Positions 19,470 through 29,036 of a DNA stretch of 64,000 nucleotides are shown here, piece after piece. The notes under the pieces are model-generated. The model made no database searches, had not been told where the DNA came from, and worked only from the letters and a program-made list of their open reading frames with translations. The DNA is taken from positions 1,612,001 to 1,676,000 of the forward strand of contig NZ_CP010536.1 in assembly GCF_000832305.1 (NCBI RefSeq). The letters are read 5' to 3'. Source of the DNA: Cupriavidus basilensis (lineage in GTDB: Bacteria; Pseudomonadota; Gammaproteobacteria; Burkholderiales; Burkholderiaceae). How positions within the stretch are numbered: position 1 is the stretch's first letter; the number at the start of each line of letters is the position of its first letter. The position numbers and the translations under genes were made by a program.

Positions 19470-20210
19470 ATGACTCAGCGCATTGCATACGTAACCGGTG
19501 GCATGGGTGGCATTGGAACGGCCATCTGCCAGCGTCTGGCCAAGGATGGCTACAAGGTCGTGGCCGGTTGCGGCCCCAACTCGCCGCGCCGCGAAAAATG
19601 GCTCGAGCAGCAGAAGGCCCTGGGCTTCGATTTTGTCGCCTCGGAAGGCAATGTTGCCGACTGGGATTCGACCAAAGCCGCGTTCGACAAGGTCAAGGCC
19701 GAAGTGGGCGAGGTCGACATCCTGATCAACAACGCCGGCATCACGCGCGACGTGGTGTTCCGCAAGATGACGCGCGCCGACTGGGATGCCGTGATCGACA
19801 CCAACCTGACCTCGCTGTTCAACGTGACCAAGCAGGTCATCGATGGCATGGCGGATCGTGGCTTTGGCCGCATCGTCAACATCTCGTCGGTCAACGGCCA
19901 GAAGGGTCAGTTCGGCCAGACCAACTACTCCACCGCCAAGGCTGGCCTGCACGGCTTCACCATGGCTTTGGCGCAGGAAGTGGCGACCAAGGGCGTGACC
20001 GTGAACACGGTGTCGCCGGGCTATATCGCTACCGACATGGTCAAGTCGATCCGCCAGGACGTGCTGGACAAGATCGTCGGCACGATTCCGGTCAAGCGCC
20101 TGGGCGCGCCGGAAGAAATTGCTTCGATCTGCGCGTGGCTGGCGTCTGAAGAGTCGGGTTTCTCGACAGGCGCGGACTTCTCGCTGAACGGCGGCCTGCA
20201 CATGGGGTAA
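19470..20210 (+). CDS. phaB: Acetoacetyl-CoA reductase PhaB
   Basis: NADPH-dependent short-chain dehydrogenase making (R)-3-hydroxybutyryl-CoA. 246 aa. The cofactor loop is TGGMGGIGTAI, followed by the NNAG motif and the catalytic Ser/Tyr/Lys in NISSVNG and YSTAK. The substrate-binding glutamines of PhaB (GQKGQFGQ) are present. AAGGAG lies before ATG 19470. It closes the phaCAB operon and is followed by a terminator. Confidence 0.97.
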   Translation: MTQRIAYVTGGMGGIGTAICQRLAKDGYKVVAGCGPNSPRREKWLEQQKALGFDFVASEGNVADWDSTKAAFDKVKAEVGEVDILINNAGITRDVVFRKMTRADWDAVIDTNLTSLFNVTKQVIDGMADRGFGRIVNISSVNGQKGQFGQTNYSTAKAGLHGFTMALAQEVATKGVTVNTVSPGYIATDMVKSIRQDVLDKIVGTIPVKRLGAPEEIASICAWLASEESGFSTGADFSLNGGLHMG

Positions 20211-20258
20211 CGAGCGGCAAGCCGTCCCTGGTTTTCCTGGACGGTTTCTGTCTTGGGA

Positions 20259-20284
20259 AGGTCCTCTGCCGAGGGCCTTTTTCA
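20259..20284 (+). terminator. phaCAB operon terminator
   Basis: An 8-bp stem AGGTCCTC/GAGGGCCT (one G-U pair) with a TGCC loop, followed by TTTTTC. A weaker CCGTCC/GGACGG stem lies just upstream (about 20222-20244). Confidence 0.82.
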
Positions 20285-20435
20285 TTTCTGCGACCACTTG
20301 CGAGGCCTCTCACCCCGCAGCAATATTGCATCGCACACGCCGCACCGCACCAATGCGCGGGCGTGGCCCGGCATTGCGGGCCCCAAACACCCCGCAATCC
20401 TATGCCCCGTGCGGGTTTTCCTTAACGGGTCCGGC

Positions 20436-20464
20436 TTTCAATAGTGCCTTGTTGGGCATAGAAT
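20436..20464 (+). promoter_or_regulatory. Candidate phaR promoter
   Basis: TTTCAA (20436-20441), 17 bp, TAGAAT (20459-20464). The -10 is good and the -35 weak. It lies between the phaCAB terminator and the palindrome in front of phaR. Confidence 0.35.
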
Positions 20465-20547
20465 CAGGGCAGCGGCTAGCCCGCACCAAAATAGATCATG
20501 CGTTGCAGGTCAACACGTTGTATCCCCCGCTGGCGGTCCCTATTTGC

Positions 20548-20568
20548 GCACCGCACAGCATGCGGTGC
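20548..20568. promoter_or_regulatory. Candidate PhaR operator (TGC-rich palindrome)
   Basis: GCACCGCA, five bases, TGCGGTGC: a perfect inverted repeat ending 38 bases before phaR, in a stretch rich in TGC and GCA. PhaR is known to repress its own gene through GC/TGC-rich sites; assigning this palindrome as the site is inference. Confidence 0.45.
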
Positions 20569-20606
20569 AGCAGCATGCAACAGCGACGATAAAAGGATAG
20601 AGCACG

Positions 20607-21158
20607 ATGGCTACCACCAAGAAAGGCGCAGAGCGACTGATCAAGAAGTATCCAAACCGCCGGCTCTACGACACGCAGACCAGCACCTACATCACGCTAG
20701 CCGACGTCAAGCAGCTCGTGATGGATACCGAAGACTTCAAGGTGATCGACGCCAAGTCCGGCGACGAGCTCACGCGCAGCATCCTCCTGCAGATCATTCT
20801 CGAAGAAGAGACGGGCGGCGTGCCGATGTTCTCAAGCTCCATGCTGTCGCAGATCATCCGCTACTACGGCCATGCGATGCAGGGCATGATGGGCACCTAC
20901 CTGGAAAAGAACATCCAGGCCTTCATCGACATCCAGAGCAAGCTGGCCGAGAACTCCAAGGGCCTGTACTCGGGCGAGCCGTTCAGCCCCGATATGTGGT
21001 CCCAGTTCATGAACATGCAGGGCCCGATGATGCAAGGAATGATGAGCAACTACATCGAGCAGAGCAAGAACCTGTTCGTGCAGATGCAGGAGCAGATGCA
21101 AAGCCAGGCCAAGAACATGTTTGGCACGTTCCCGTTCAATCAGCCGGACAAGAAGTAG
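20607..21158 (+). CDS. phaR: Polyhydroxyalkanoate synthesis repressor PhaR
   Basis: Binds PHB and DNA. It represses phaP phasin genes and phaR until polymer forms, then leaves DNA for the granule. 183 aa. The N-terminal PHB/DNA-binding domain begins RLIKKYPNRRLYDTQTSTYI, the family signature. A C-terminal PHB-accumulation regulatory repeat is rich in Met and Gln. AAAGGATAG precedes ATG 20607. A GCCGGCGC/GCGCCGGC hairpin (21161-21181) lies after the stop but has a poor T-tract. Confidence 0.96.
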   Translation: MATTKKGAERLIKKYPNRRLYDTQTSTYITLADVKQLVMDTEDFKVIDAKSGDELTRSILLQIILEEETGGVPMFSSSMLSQIIRYYGHAMQGMMGTYLEKNIQAFIDIQSKLAENSKGLYSGEPFSPDMWSQFMNMQGPMMQGMMSNYIEQSKNLFVQMQEQMQSQAKNMFGTFPFNQPDKK

Positions 21159-21520
21159 AGCCGGCGCACGCCGCGCCGGCCTGTTGCGCGTTCCCAATCG
21201 CCCGGGAACGCATGGAACCCTCGCGGCGCCGGCGTTCTTGCCGGGCTGGCGTGGAGGCGAATTCCCGGCGCACGCATGACCTTCCTTCGCCGATCGGGGC
21301 GATCGGTTAAAATCACGCACATTCGGGTAACGCGCGGAATCACCGCGGCCGCTACCCCTGTCAAATGTGGCGATTCATACAGCGGACTCGCCTGCACAGC
21401 GCGAATCCCAATGCCCTCCGCAATCCAAGACATTCGCCAGGCGCTCGCCGCCGAGGCCACGCCCGTTCCCATGGTGGGTTTGGCGTTTTCTCGTTTTCCC
21501 GCATCGACGCCACCTTTCGT
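21159..21520. other. Intergenic region phaR-dusC
   Basis: Holds the weak GC hairpin after phaR and a GGTTAAAATC sequence (about 21305-21314) that could be a -10 element for dusC. The frame that later becomes dusC is open here, but codon content and the family start argue against translation before 21521. Confidence 0.4.
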
Positions 21521-22501
21521 ATGAGCCGGCTGTTTCTTGCCCCCATGGAGGGGCTTGCTGATTATGTGCTGCGCGACGTGCTGACCGGCTCGGGAGGATA
21601 CGATGGCTGTGTATCCGAGTTCGTCAGGGTGACGGGCTCTTTGCTTCCCGAGCGCGTCTACGAGCGGGACACACCCGAAATCCTCCACGGCGGCCATACC
21701 CCAGGCGGCACGCCGATGGTGATCCAGCTGCTCGGGAGCGATCCTGAATGGCTGGCGGTCAATGCGGCCCAGGCAGCTACCGTGTCGCCGCATGGCATCG
21801 ACCTGAATTTCGGCTGTCCCGCCAAAGTCGTCAACCGGCACGGCGGCGGGGCCATGCTGCTGGCGGACCCGGAACTGCTGAACCGCATCGTGTTGTCCGT
21901 TCGCGCCGCTGTGCCCGCGAACATCGCCGTGACAGCCAAAATGCGGCTCGGCGTGTCCGATACCGCGCTGGCGATCGACTGCGCCACGGCGCTGGCGGAA
22001 GGCGGCGCAGCCTCGCTCGTCGTGCATGCCAGGACGCGCGATCATGGCTACCGGCCTCCCGCGCACTGGGAGTGGATCGCGCGGATCGACGCCGCTGTGG
22101 ACGTGCCCGTTGTTGCCAACGGCGAAGTCTGGACGGTAGCCGACTGGGAGCGATGCCGGGCCGTCAGCGGCTGTGCCGACGTAATGATCGGGCGGGGCGC
22201 CGTGTCCGATCCGTTCCTGGCCTTGCGCATACGCGGGCTGATGGACAGGTCGGCATCCGGCGAGGAATGGCCGGCAGTGCTCCGTCATATCGCCGACTAC
22301 CTGAAGAAACTGCAGGCTAAAGCTGAATGCCTTCATGAGCACGGGCGCGTCAAGCTGTGGCTCAGCTACCTGAAACGGACCTGGCCGCAGGCTGCCGAAC
22401 TGCATGCGGCGATCCGGCGCCTGCATGATGCGCCTGCGATCCAGGCGGTGATCGAGAGCGCCCTGGCGGGCATGCCGGGGACATCACCCTCGTTGCAATA
22501 G
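21521..22501 (+). CDS. dusC: tRNA-dihydrouridine(16) synthase DusC
   Basis: FMN-dependent reduction of uridine in the tRNA D-loop. 326 aa from ATG 21521 (MSRLFLAPMEG, the family opening). The catalytic cysteine is in NFGCPAKVVNRHGGG. FMN-binding segments VVHARTRDHGY and MIGRGAVSDPF follow. The helical C-terminal domain carries WLSYLKRTWPQA, which fits DusC better than DusA or DusB. Confidence 0.92.
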   Translation: MSRLFLAPMEGLADYVLRDVLTGSGGYDGCVSEFVRVTGSLLPERVYERDTPEILHGGHTPGGTPMVIQLLGSDPEWLAVNAAQAATVSPHGIDLNFGCPAKVVNRHGGGAMLLADPELLNRIVLSVRAAVPANIAVTAKMRLGVSDTALAIDCATALAEGGAASLVVHARTRDHGYRPPAHWEWIARIDAAVDVPVVANGEVWTVADWERCRAVSGCADVMIGRGAVSDPFLALRIRGLMDRSASGEEWPAVLRHIADYLKKLQAKAECLHEHGRVKLWLSYLKRTWPQAAELHAAIRRLHDAPAIQAVIESALAGMPGTSPSLQ

Positions 22502-22791
22502 GCGCGGGCGCTGGCGGAGCAGACGGGCGAGCGGCTCAGCCGCCACGAGGAGCAAACGTTCTGGCAAGACCCCTAAACTGGATGCACGCCCCGCGCAATG
22601 GCGGCATGCTGGAGTTCGAGGAAGGGGAGGACACACATAGGCTGAACATGGGGGATTGCCTGCAGCTAGGCCTCCCGGCTTCCTGCACGTTCTCCAATCC
22701 GGGGGAGCAGGCCTGCCGTCTACGTGGTCGCATTGGTGTGCCGATAGCGGCTCCATCGGGCGGGTTCAGGCGTAGCATTGGTTGCCGATGA
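22502..22791 (+). pseudogene. Relic of a cupin-type regulator (C-terminal part)
   Basis: The peptide MLEFEEGEDTHRLNMGD followed by CLQLGLPASCTFSN looks like the C-terminal cupin domain of an HTH_XRE-cupin regulator. The preceding frame (ERLSRHEEQTFWQDP then a stop at 22574) seems to be its interrupted upstream part, joined only by a frameshift. No helix-turn-helix remains. Confidence 0.4.
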
Positions 22792-22823
22792 CTCGCTGGT
22801 CGGCGTCGCGTTCGAGGCGCCTT

Positions 22824-23396
22824 TCAGCGGCGCGCAACGAAGGCCAGCAAATGCCAGTGCTTGGCCCTGCCAAGCGCGGTGCGTCCATCCCACTCATGTT
22901 CGTCGAGGCTGAGGACCTGCCAGCCGCGCAGCAGTCGCTCGGCTTCTTCGCGGGTATGGACCAACAGGCCTCGCTCGCGCCATGGGTCACGTTCGCCAAA
23001 CAGGTGGCCGGCGAAAAGACCGCCCTGATCGAGAGCGTTCTCAATGCGCTGCCACAGGCCCGGGAAGGCCGGCGGGGCGCAGAAGGGCAAGGCGAAACTG
23101 GCGTTAATCAACTGGGCGGTGGGCAGGTGAAGGTCGTCGAAGCGCGCTTGCACGGTGTGCAGTCGTGGGCGATCGGCAACGCAGACCTGCGCCTCGAGAG
23201 CGGCCAGGGCCCGCGCTTCCACATCAATTGCCTGCACTCGCCAGCCACGCCGCAGCAACTCAAGGCTGTCACGGCCGGCGCCGCAGCCCAGGTCCAGCGC
23301 CAGTCCAGGCTCTCCCGTCCAGTGCTCCAGCGCCTGCAGCAGGCTCGGATGGGCGGGGGCGCCCCGGGTTTGTTGGTAGAAATCATGTTGTTTCAT
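22824..23396 (-). CDS. Class I SAM-dependent methyltransferase
   Basis: 190 aa. Motif I is LALDLGCGAGRDSLELL, followed by an acidic residue at the end of strand 2 (QAIDVEARAL) and a post-motif PTAQLINASFALPFC. The organisation resembles TehB/UbiE-like small methyltransferases; the substrate is unknown. A stand-alone gene flanked by relics on both sides. Confidence 0.85.
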   Translation of the reverse strand: MKQHDFYQQTRGAPAHPSLLQALEHWTGEPGLALDLGCGAGRDSLELLRRGWRVQAIDVEARALAALEAQVCVADRPRLHTVQARFDDLHLPTAQLINASFALPFCAPPAFPGLWQRIENALDQGGLFAGHLFGERDPWRERGLLVHTREEAERLLRGWQVLSLDEHEWDGRTALGRAKHWHLLAFVARR

Positions 23397-23563
23397 GGCT
23401 GGGTGCTAAGAGTGGATGTCTGCGCGCGCTTCGTTCATAAGTCCATCGTGGCCGAGAGCATGAAGGTACGCGGTGCGCCCAGGGCCAAAGTTGTCGGCAC
23501 TGATGTGTATTGGCTGGGACTCGATCTGACAGGTAGCCGGGCTGTCGAATTGAGAAGCGCAAC

Positions 23564-23740
23564 TCAATGCGAGATCAATTTCTCCTTGGCGAGTTCCAGC
23601 GAGTCAAGGAAGGTGCGCATGGGCGTTTTGCCGTAGCGCAATCGCCCCTGATGCTCTCGCTGGTTGTTGTGCTGGTCAAGCCAGGCATCAAGATCGAGCT
23701 TGAGGCTGATTTCCTTCTGCTTGGTCTTGGACAGCGGAAA
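23564..23740 (-). pseudogene. Transposase relic, C-terminal fragment (IS481-like)
   Basis: About 58 residues survive: KLDLDAWLDQHNNQREHQGR followed by LRYGKTPMRTFLDSLELAKE, which is the usual end of IS481-type integrase-core transposases. The catalytic core and both element ends are missing. The frame continues upstream to 23950 but no longer looks like transposase. Confidence 0.6.
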
Positions 23741-24284
23741 CGGCTCTCCCGCATTGGCGGCAGTTGCCGGCGCGCCAGCGGGTCGCAACAGGCCCCTTTG
23801 TCCTTGGCCCGGAACAGGACTGCGCTGGCATCGTGGATCAGCAGCATGCGCAGGTATCGTCGGCGCGCTTGCCATGCTGGAGGACGACGCCCACCGTGAC
23901 ACTTCGGCGTTGCGGATCAAGTCATAGGCGTTGCTAAACGCCAAGCCCACGCCGCCCGATGGGGAAATGTGACCTATGTTACACCTTCACGCCACTGCCC
24001 AGGTGCCAGGAAGAACGGGGGCAGGTTGGCTTCCGACGTGGACGTCGATGAGAGGGCAAGGGGGGCGCGCGTTATCGTTGCGCATAGCGTTTTGCCATGG
24101 ACCGCTAGACGGACCTCGCAGGTGGCATTGCCCCGCGCGACAGCCTGAAGCCGCAAACGGGCTGCCATGTTCATGTCTGCCATGAGTCCCCGGCAAACTC
24201 CCGCGAGCGGTTAAAATGCGCGATTGGCTTTGAACCGCCGGGCGGCCATGTCCCGCCCTGCTCGCCCCACATTTGGAAGTAACC

Positions 24285-25664
24285 GTGAAAAACCCTTCAG
24301 AATCAACGATCAAGAAAGACCATATTCCAAATGTGGGATTCGTAAGCCTTGGATGTCCAAAGGCACTTGTGGATTCCGAGCAGATAATTACCCAGTTGCG
24401 CGCCGAGGGCTATGCCATCAGCGGCACCTATGACGGCGCCGACCTGGTGGTCGTCAATACCTGCGGTTTTATCGACGAAGCCGTGCAGGAAAGCCTGGAT
24501 GCGATCGGCGAGGCACTGGCCGAGAACGGCAAGGTGATCGTCACCGGTTGCCTGGGCGCCAAGAAAAACGCAGCAGGTGAGGACATCATCACGTCGGTGC
24601 ACCCGAAGGTGCTGGCCGTGACCGGCCCGCACGCGCTGGGCGAGGTGATGCAGGCCGTGCACACGCACCTGCCCAAGCCGCATGACCCGTTCATGGACCT
24701 GGTGCCGGCGGCCGGCATCAAGCTCACGCCCAAGCATTACGCCTACCTGAAGATCTCCGAGGGCTGCAACCATCGTTGCTCGTTCTGCATCATCCCCTCG
24801 ATGCGCGGCGACCTGGTCTCGCGCCCGGTGGCGGAAGTCATGCTGGAGGCCGAGAACCTGTTCAAGTCGGGCGTCAAGGAACTGCTGGTGATCTCGCAAG
24901 ATACCAGCGCCTACGGCGTGGACGTGAAGTACCGCACCGGTTTCTGGGACGGCCGCCCGCTCAAGACGCGCATGACCGAACTGGTCGGCGCGCTGGGTGA
25001 GCTGGCTGCCAAGTACGGCGCCTGGGTGCGCCTGCACTACGTGTACCCGTACCCGCACGTCGACGAGATCATTCCGCTGATGTCGCAAGGGCACGTGCTG
25101 CCTTACCTGGACGTGCCGCTGCAGCACGCCCACCCGGACGTGCTCAAGCGCATGAAGCGCCCGGCCAACGCCGAGAAGACCATGGACCGCATCCGGGCCT
25201 GGCGCAAGATCTGCCCCGAGCTGACTATCCGCAGCACCTTTATCGCGGGCTTCCCCGGCGAGACCGAGGAAGAGTTCCAGACGCTGCTGGACTTCATCGC
25301 CGAAGCGGAACTGGACCGCGTGGGCTGCTTCGCCTATTCGCCGGTGGACGGCGCCACGGCCAACGACCTGCCGGGCGCCTTGCCCGACGAAGTCCGCGAA
25401 GAGCGCCGCGCGCGCTTCATGGAAGTGGCCGAGGAAGTGTCCGCCCGGCGCCTGCAGCGCAAGGTCGGCCAGACCCTGCGCGTGCTGGTCGACGAGATCA
25501 ACCAGGACGGCGGCATTGGCCGCTCGTCGGCCGATGCGCCGGAGATCGACGGCCTGGTCTATATCGACCCGCCAGCGCAGGGCGCGCCGCGCTACAAGGT
25601 TGGCGAATTCGTCTCGGTGAAGATCACCGGCGCGGATGGCCACGACTTGTGGGGCGAAGTCTGA
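24285..25664 (+). CDS. rimO: Ribosomal protein S12 methylthiotransferase RimO
   Basis: Radical-SAM enzyme that adds a methylthio group to the conserved Asp of ribosomal protein S12. 459 aa. The N-terminal MTTase domain has cluster cysteines in SLGCPKA, NTCGF and TGCLG; the radical-SAM motif is CNHRCSFC; a TRAM domain ends the protein. GTG 24285 is chosen because GGAAG lies five bases before it; an earlier TTG (24273) lacks such a site. TAAAAT at 24212-24217 may be a -10 box. Confidence 0.95.
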   Translation: MKNPSESTIKKDHIPNVGFVSLGCPKALVDSEQIITQLRAEGYAISGTYDGADLVVVNTCGFIDEAVQESLDAIGEALAENGKVIVTGCLGAKKNAAGEDIITSVHPKVLAVTGPHALGEVMQAVHTHLPKPHDPFMDLVPAAGIKLTPKHYAYLKISEGCNHRCSFCIIPSMRGDLVSRPVAEVMLEAENLFKSGVKELLVISQDTSAYGVDVKYRTGFWDGRPLKTRMTELVGALGELAAKYGAWVRLHYVYPYPHVDEIIPLMSQGHVLPYLDVPLQHAHPDVLKRMKRPANAEKTMDRIRAWRKICPELTIRSTFIAGFPGETEEEFQTLLDFIAEAELDRVGCFAYSPVDGATANDLPGALPDEVREERRARFMEVAEEVSARRLQRKVGQTLRVLVDEINQDGGIGRSSADAPEIDGLVYIDPPAQGAPRYKVGEFVSVKITGADGHDLWGEV

Positions 25665-25767
25665 GGCTGGTGGCAGCCATCGGTCCGGATAGGTAAAAGT
25701 ACGATCGTTCGTTTTGGCGAACGCGCCGCTATACTGTGCGCTGCAACATCAGCCCAGGAGACACAAA

Positions 25768-26952
25768 ATGACACGTGAAGTGGTGGTGGTAAGCGGCGTC
25801 CGGACCGCGATCGGTACCTTTGGCGGCAGCCTGAAGGATCTTTCCCCGACCCAGATGGGCGCCATGGTGGTGCGCGAAGCGCTCGCCCGCGCGCAGGTCA
25901 GCGGCGACGACGTCGGCCATGTGGTGTTCGGCAACGTCATCCAGACCGAGCCCCGGGACATGTACCTTGGCCGGGTGGCGGCAGTGGAGGGCGGCGTCAC
26001 CATCGACGCGCCGGCCCTGACCGTCAACCGCCTGTGCGGCTCGGGCCTGCAGGCCATCGTCAGCGCCGCGCAGACCATCCTGCTGGGCGATGCCGATGTG
26101 GCCATCGGCGGCGGCGCGGAGAGCATGAGCCGCGCACCGTACCTGGCGCAGTCGGCCCGCTGGGGCGCGCGCATGGGCGACGCCAAGATGCTCGACATGA
26201 TGCTGGGTGCGCTGCACGACCCGTTCCACGGCATCCACATGGGCGTCACCGCCGAGAATGTGGCCAAGGAGTACGACATCTCCCGCGTCCAGCAGGACGA
26301 AGCCGCGCTGGAGTCGCACCGGCGCGCATCGGCGGCGATCCGCGCCGGCCACTTCAAGGACCAGATCCTGCCGGTCACGCTGAAGGGCCGCAAGGGCGAC
26401 GTGACCTTCGACACCGATGAGCACGTGCGCCACGACGCGGTCATGGAAGACATGACCAAGCTCAAGCCGGTCTTCGTCAAGGAGAACGGCACGGTCACCG
26501 CGGGCAACGCCTCGGGCTTGAACGATGCCGCCGCCGCCGTGGTGCTGATGGAGCGTGCCGAGGCTGAGAAGCGCGGCCTCAAGCCGATGGCGCGCCTGGT
26601 CTCCTATGCGCATGCCGGCGTCGATCCCAAGACCATGGGCATCGGCCCCGTGCCGGCCACGAAGAAGGCGCTGGAACGCGCTGGCCTGACCGTGGCAGAC
26701 CTCGACGTGATCGAAGCCAATGAAGCCTTTGCCGCGCAAGCCTGCGCGGTCACCAAGGCGCTCGGTCTCGATCCGGCCAAGGTCAACCCGAACGGCTCGG
26801 GCATCTCCCTGGGCCACCCGATCGGCGCCACCGGCGCGCTGATCACCGTCAAGGCCCTGTACGAGCTGCAACGCGTGCAAGGCCGCTATGCACTGGTGAC
26901 CATGTGCATTGGCGGTGGCCAGGGCATCGCGGCGATTTTCGAACGACTCTGA
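25768..26952 (+). CDS. bktB: Beta-ketothiolase BktB
   Basis: Thiolase with broad chain-length range; in R. eutropha it makes 3-ketovaleryl-CoA for PHBV. 394 aa. C90 in RLCGSGLQA is the acylated cysteine; GHPIGATG and CIGGGQG complete the active site. The sequence is much closer to H16 BktB than to the PhaA at 18173. CCAGGAGA precedes ATG 25768. Second thiolase within 8 kb. Confidence 0.95.
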   Translation: MTREVVVVSGVRTAIGTFGGSLKDLSPTQMGAMVVREALARAQVSGDDVGHVVFGNVIQTEPRDMYLGRVAAVEGGVTIDAPALTVNRLCGSGLQAIVSAAQTILLGDADVAIGGGAESMSRAPYLAQSARWGARMGDAKMLDMMLGALHDPFHGIHMGVTAENVAKEYDISRVQQDEAALESHRRASAAIRAGHFKDQILPVTLKGRKGDVTFDTDEHVRHDAVMEDMTKLKPVFVKENGTVTAGNASGLNDAAAAVVLMERAEAEKRGLKPMARLVSYAHAGVDPKTMGIGPVPATKKALERAGLTVADLDVIEANEAFAAQACAVTKALGLDPAKVNPNGSGISLGHPIGATGALITVKALYELQRVQGRYALVTMCIGGGQGIAAIFERL

Positions 26953-27001
26953 ACCTGAGGCTGCCTTGCGGCGCGTAGCGACTCTGTCCCTGCCTTTATC
27001 C

Positions 27002-27649
27002 ATGTCCTTGTCACTTCCCGTTTCCCTGTCCCTGTCCCTGGCAGCCGGGCTGGCCGCGGCAACGCTGGCTGGCGCCGCACTGGCCGCCGGCGGTACCGAG
27101 CTGTCCACGGGCACGCCCGGCACCGCCAATGCCGCCAGCGATGCCAGCCAGGTACAGGGTTTCGGGATCAACCAGGCCATCCGCGAGGGCGAGTCGCGGC
27201 GCGGCGCGCAGCTTTCAACCGGGTCCGTGCCCAAGGCGCTCGCGCCGCGGCCGGAGTACGCTTCGCTGCCGGTCTACGTGGGCACGCTCGGCGACCAGCC
27301 GGTGCGCCTGCGCCTGGGCCCCAAGCCCGACGAGCGCGACAGCGTGCGCGGTGAGTACAGTGTTGGCCATGCTGGCGGCGTGCGCTTGCTGGCCGGCGAA
27401 TTCGAGAACGGCGCTTTCCTGATGGAGGAGTCCAATGACGGCACGCACGTCACGGGCAACTGGGAAGGCAGCATCGACGGTGCCGGCATCGTGCACGGCA
27501 ACTGGACCGACCCGGTCAATCCGGCCATCGTGCTCCCCTTCATGATCCGGCCACTGGGCGTGCTGGTGATCCCGCCCTTCGACATGACCCCCAACAGCGG
27601 CATTACCTACGCCCCGCCCGCACCGAAGTCCTCGATCTCCGGCCGGTAG
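27002..27649 (+). CDS. Exported protein of unknown function
   Basis: About 215 aa. A long Leu/Ser/Ala-rich signal sequence ending near ALAAGG is visible. The mature part is Gly/Pro-rich with probable beta-strands (SLPVYVGTLGDQPVRLRLG, GNWEGSIDGAGIVHGNW). A TTG at 26966 preceded by GAGG is an alternative start giving a more basic N-terminus (MRRVATLSL). It follows bktB by about 50 bp. I recognise no family. Confidence 0.7.
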   Translation: MSLSLPVSLSLSLAAGLAAATLAGAALAAGGTELSTGTPGTANAASDASQVQGFGINQAIREGESRRGAQLSTGSVPKALAPRPEYASLPVYVGTLGDQPVRLRLGPKPDERDSVRGEYSVGHAGGVRLLAGEFENGAFLMEESNDGTHVTGNWEGSIDGAGIVHGNWTDPVNPAIVLPFMIRPLGVLVIPPFDMTPNSGITYAPPAPKSSISGR

Positions 27650-27756
27650 CGCCCAAGCCGAGGTGGACAGGGGCAGGCCCGCCAGGTAGGCCAACGCGCA
27701 CCCGAATGCTGGTAAGCTCAAACGTTCATTGAGTTATCGCCAGACAAGGAATCGCC

Positions 27757-28983
27757 GTGTCCGACCGCCAGCCACCCGAGCAGCCCGCTTCCCAACCCGC
27801 CTATCTGGCGACCGTGGCCGTCCAGCCAGAGCTGGATATCGCGCCGGGCTTCGCCTCGTTTTCCCAAGCTACCCATCGTGGCTCCACTGTGGTGTTCCGC
27901 AACCTGGCGGAGCTGCGCGCGCATGGCGACGGTGCCACCACCTACTGGCGCTATGGCCTGCATGCTACGCCCACCAGCGAGGCGCTGTGCCAGCACCTCG
28001 CGCTGATCGAAGGCGCGCGCCATGCGCTGCTGCTGCCGTCAGGGCTGGCTGCGATCTCGCAGGTCTACTTCGCCTTGGTCAAGTCGGGCGACGACGTGCT
28101 CGTCCCGGATAACGTCTACGGCCCCAACCGCGAGCACGGCGAATGGCTGGCACGGGACTTCGGCGTCTCCGTCCGGTACTACGACCCCATGATCGGCGCA
28201 GGCATTGCCGGGCTGATCCGCTCCAACACCCGCTTGATCTGGATGGAGTCGCCAGGCTCGGTGACGATGGAAATCCCCGACACCGAGGCCATCGTGGCCG
28301 CGGCAAAGGCGCGCGGGGTGCTCACCGCCATCGATAACACCTGGTCCGCCGGCGTGTATTTCCGGCCGTTCGACAAGGGCATCGACATCTCGGTGCAGGC
28401 GCTCACCAAGTACCAGTCGGGCGGCAGCGATGTACTGATGGGCGCCGTGCTGAGCACCGACGACAAACTCCATGACCGCATCAAGCGCGCCCGCATGCTG
28501 ATGGGCTGGGGCGTGTCGGCAGACGATTGCTACCTGGTGCTGCGCTCGCTGCCGAGCATGCCGGTCAGGCTGGCGGCGCACGACCGCGCCGCGCGCGAAG
28601 TGGCCGAGTGGCTGACCCAGCGCCCGGAAGTGGTCAAGGTCTTGCACCCGGCGCTGCCGGACTGCCCCGGCCACGACTTCTGGCGGCGCGATTTCAGCGG
28701 CGCCACCGGCCTGTTCTCGATTGTGCTGCACGCACGCTACACGCGTGCCCAGGTCGATGCCTTTGTCGAGGCCCTGCGCCTGTTCGCGATCGGCTGGTCC
28801 TGGGGCGGCGCGCATAGCCTGGCGTTGCCGTACCACGTCCAGACCATGCGGCCCCAAGGCAGCTGGCCGCCCGTTGGCTGGGAGAACACAGGCGAGCTGG
28901 TGCGCCTCTATATCGGGTTGGAAGACACCCGCGACCTGATCGCCGACCTGCGTGGCGCGATGGAGTCGCAGCTGGTGGCATGA
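27757..28983 (+). CDS. metC: Cystathionine beta-lyase (PLP-dependent)
   Basis: Cys/Met-metabolism PLP enzyme, 408 aa, predicted to cleave cystathionine to homocysteine, pyruvate and ammonia. The PLP lysine is in SVQALTKYQSGGSD; SGLAAI and IDNTWSAGVYF are cofactor-binding segments. The start is GTG 27757 after AAGGA. The family also includes lyases acting on other sulfur amino acids, so the symbol is by best fit. Confidence 0.87.
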   Translation: MSDRQPPEQPASQPAYLATVAVQPELDIAPGFASFSQATHRGSTVVFRNLAELRAHGDGATTYWRYGLHATPTSEALCQHLALIEGARHALLLPSGLAAISQVYFALVKSGDDVLVPDNVYGPNREHGEWLARDFGVSVRYYDPMIGAGIAGLIRSNTRLIWMESPGSVTMEIPDTEAIVAAAKARGVLTAIDNTWSAGVYFRPFDKGIDISVQALTKYQSGGSDVLMGAVLSTDDKLHDRIKRARMLMGWGVSADDCYLVLRSLPSMPVRLAAHDRAAREVAEWLTQRPEVVKVLHPALPDCPGHDFWRRDFSGATGLFSIVLHARYTRAQVDAFVEALRLFAIGWSWGGAHSLALPYHVQTMRPQGSWPPVGWENTGELVRLYIGLEDTRDLIADLRGAMESQLVA

Positions 28984-28986
28984 CAG

Positions 28987-29027
28987 GAAAAGAGCCGCCC
29001 CGGACGGTGTCCGGGGCGGCTCTTTTC
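28987..29027. terminator. Bidirectional terminator between metC and serB
   Basis: A perfect 19-bp inverted repeat (arms 28987-29005 and 29009-29027, starting GAAAAGAGCC) with a 3-base loop and A/T tracts at both ends. It lies between convergent genes. Confidence 0.93.
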
Positions 29028-29036
29028 GGCCGGGCG

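Noticed and set aside
24303..25643. 446-codon frame antisense to rimO
   Set aside because: Shadow with low-complexity His/Val/Arg content.
28987..29027. Possible insertion-element end (long inverted repeat)
   Set aside because: Only 41 bp with a 3-base loop and T/A tracts between convergent genes; a terminator explains it fully.
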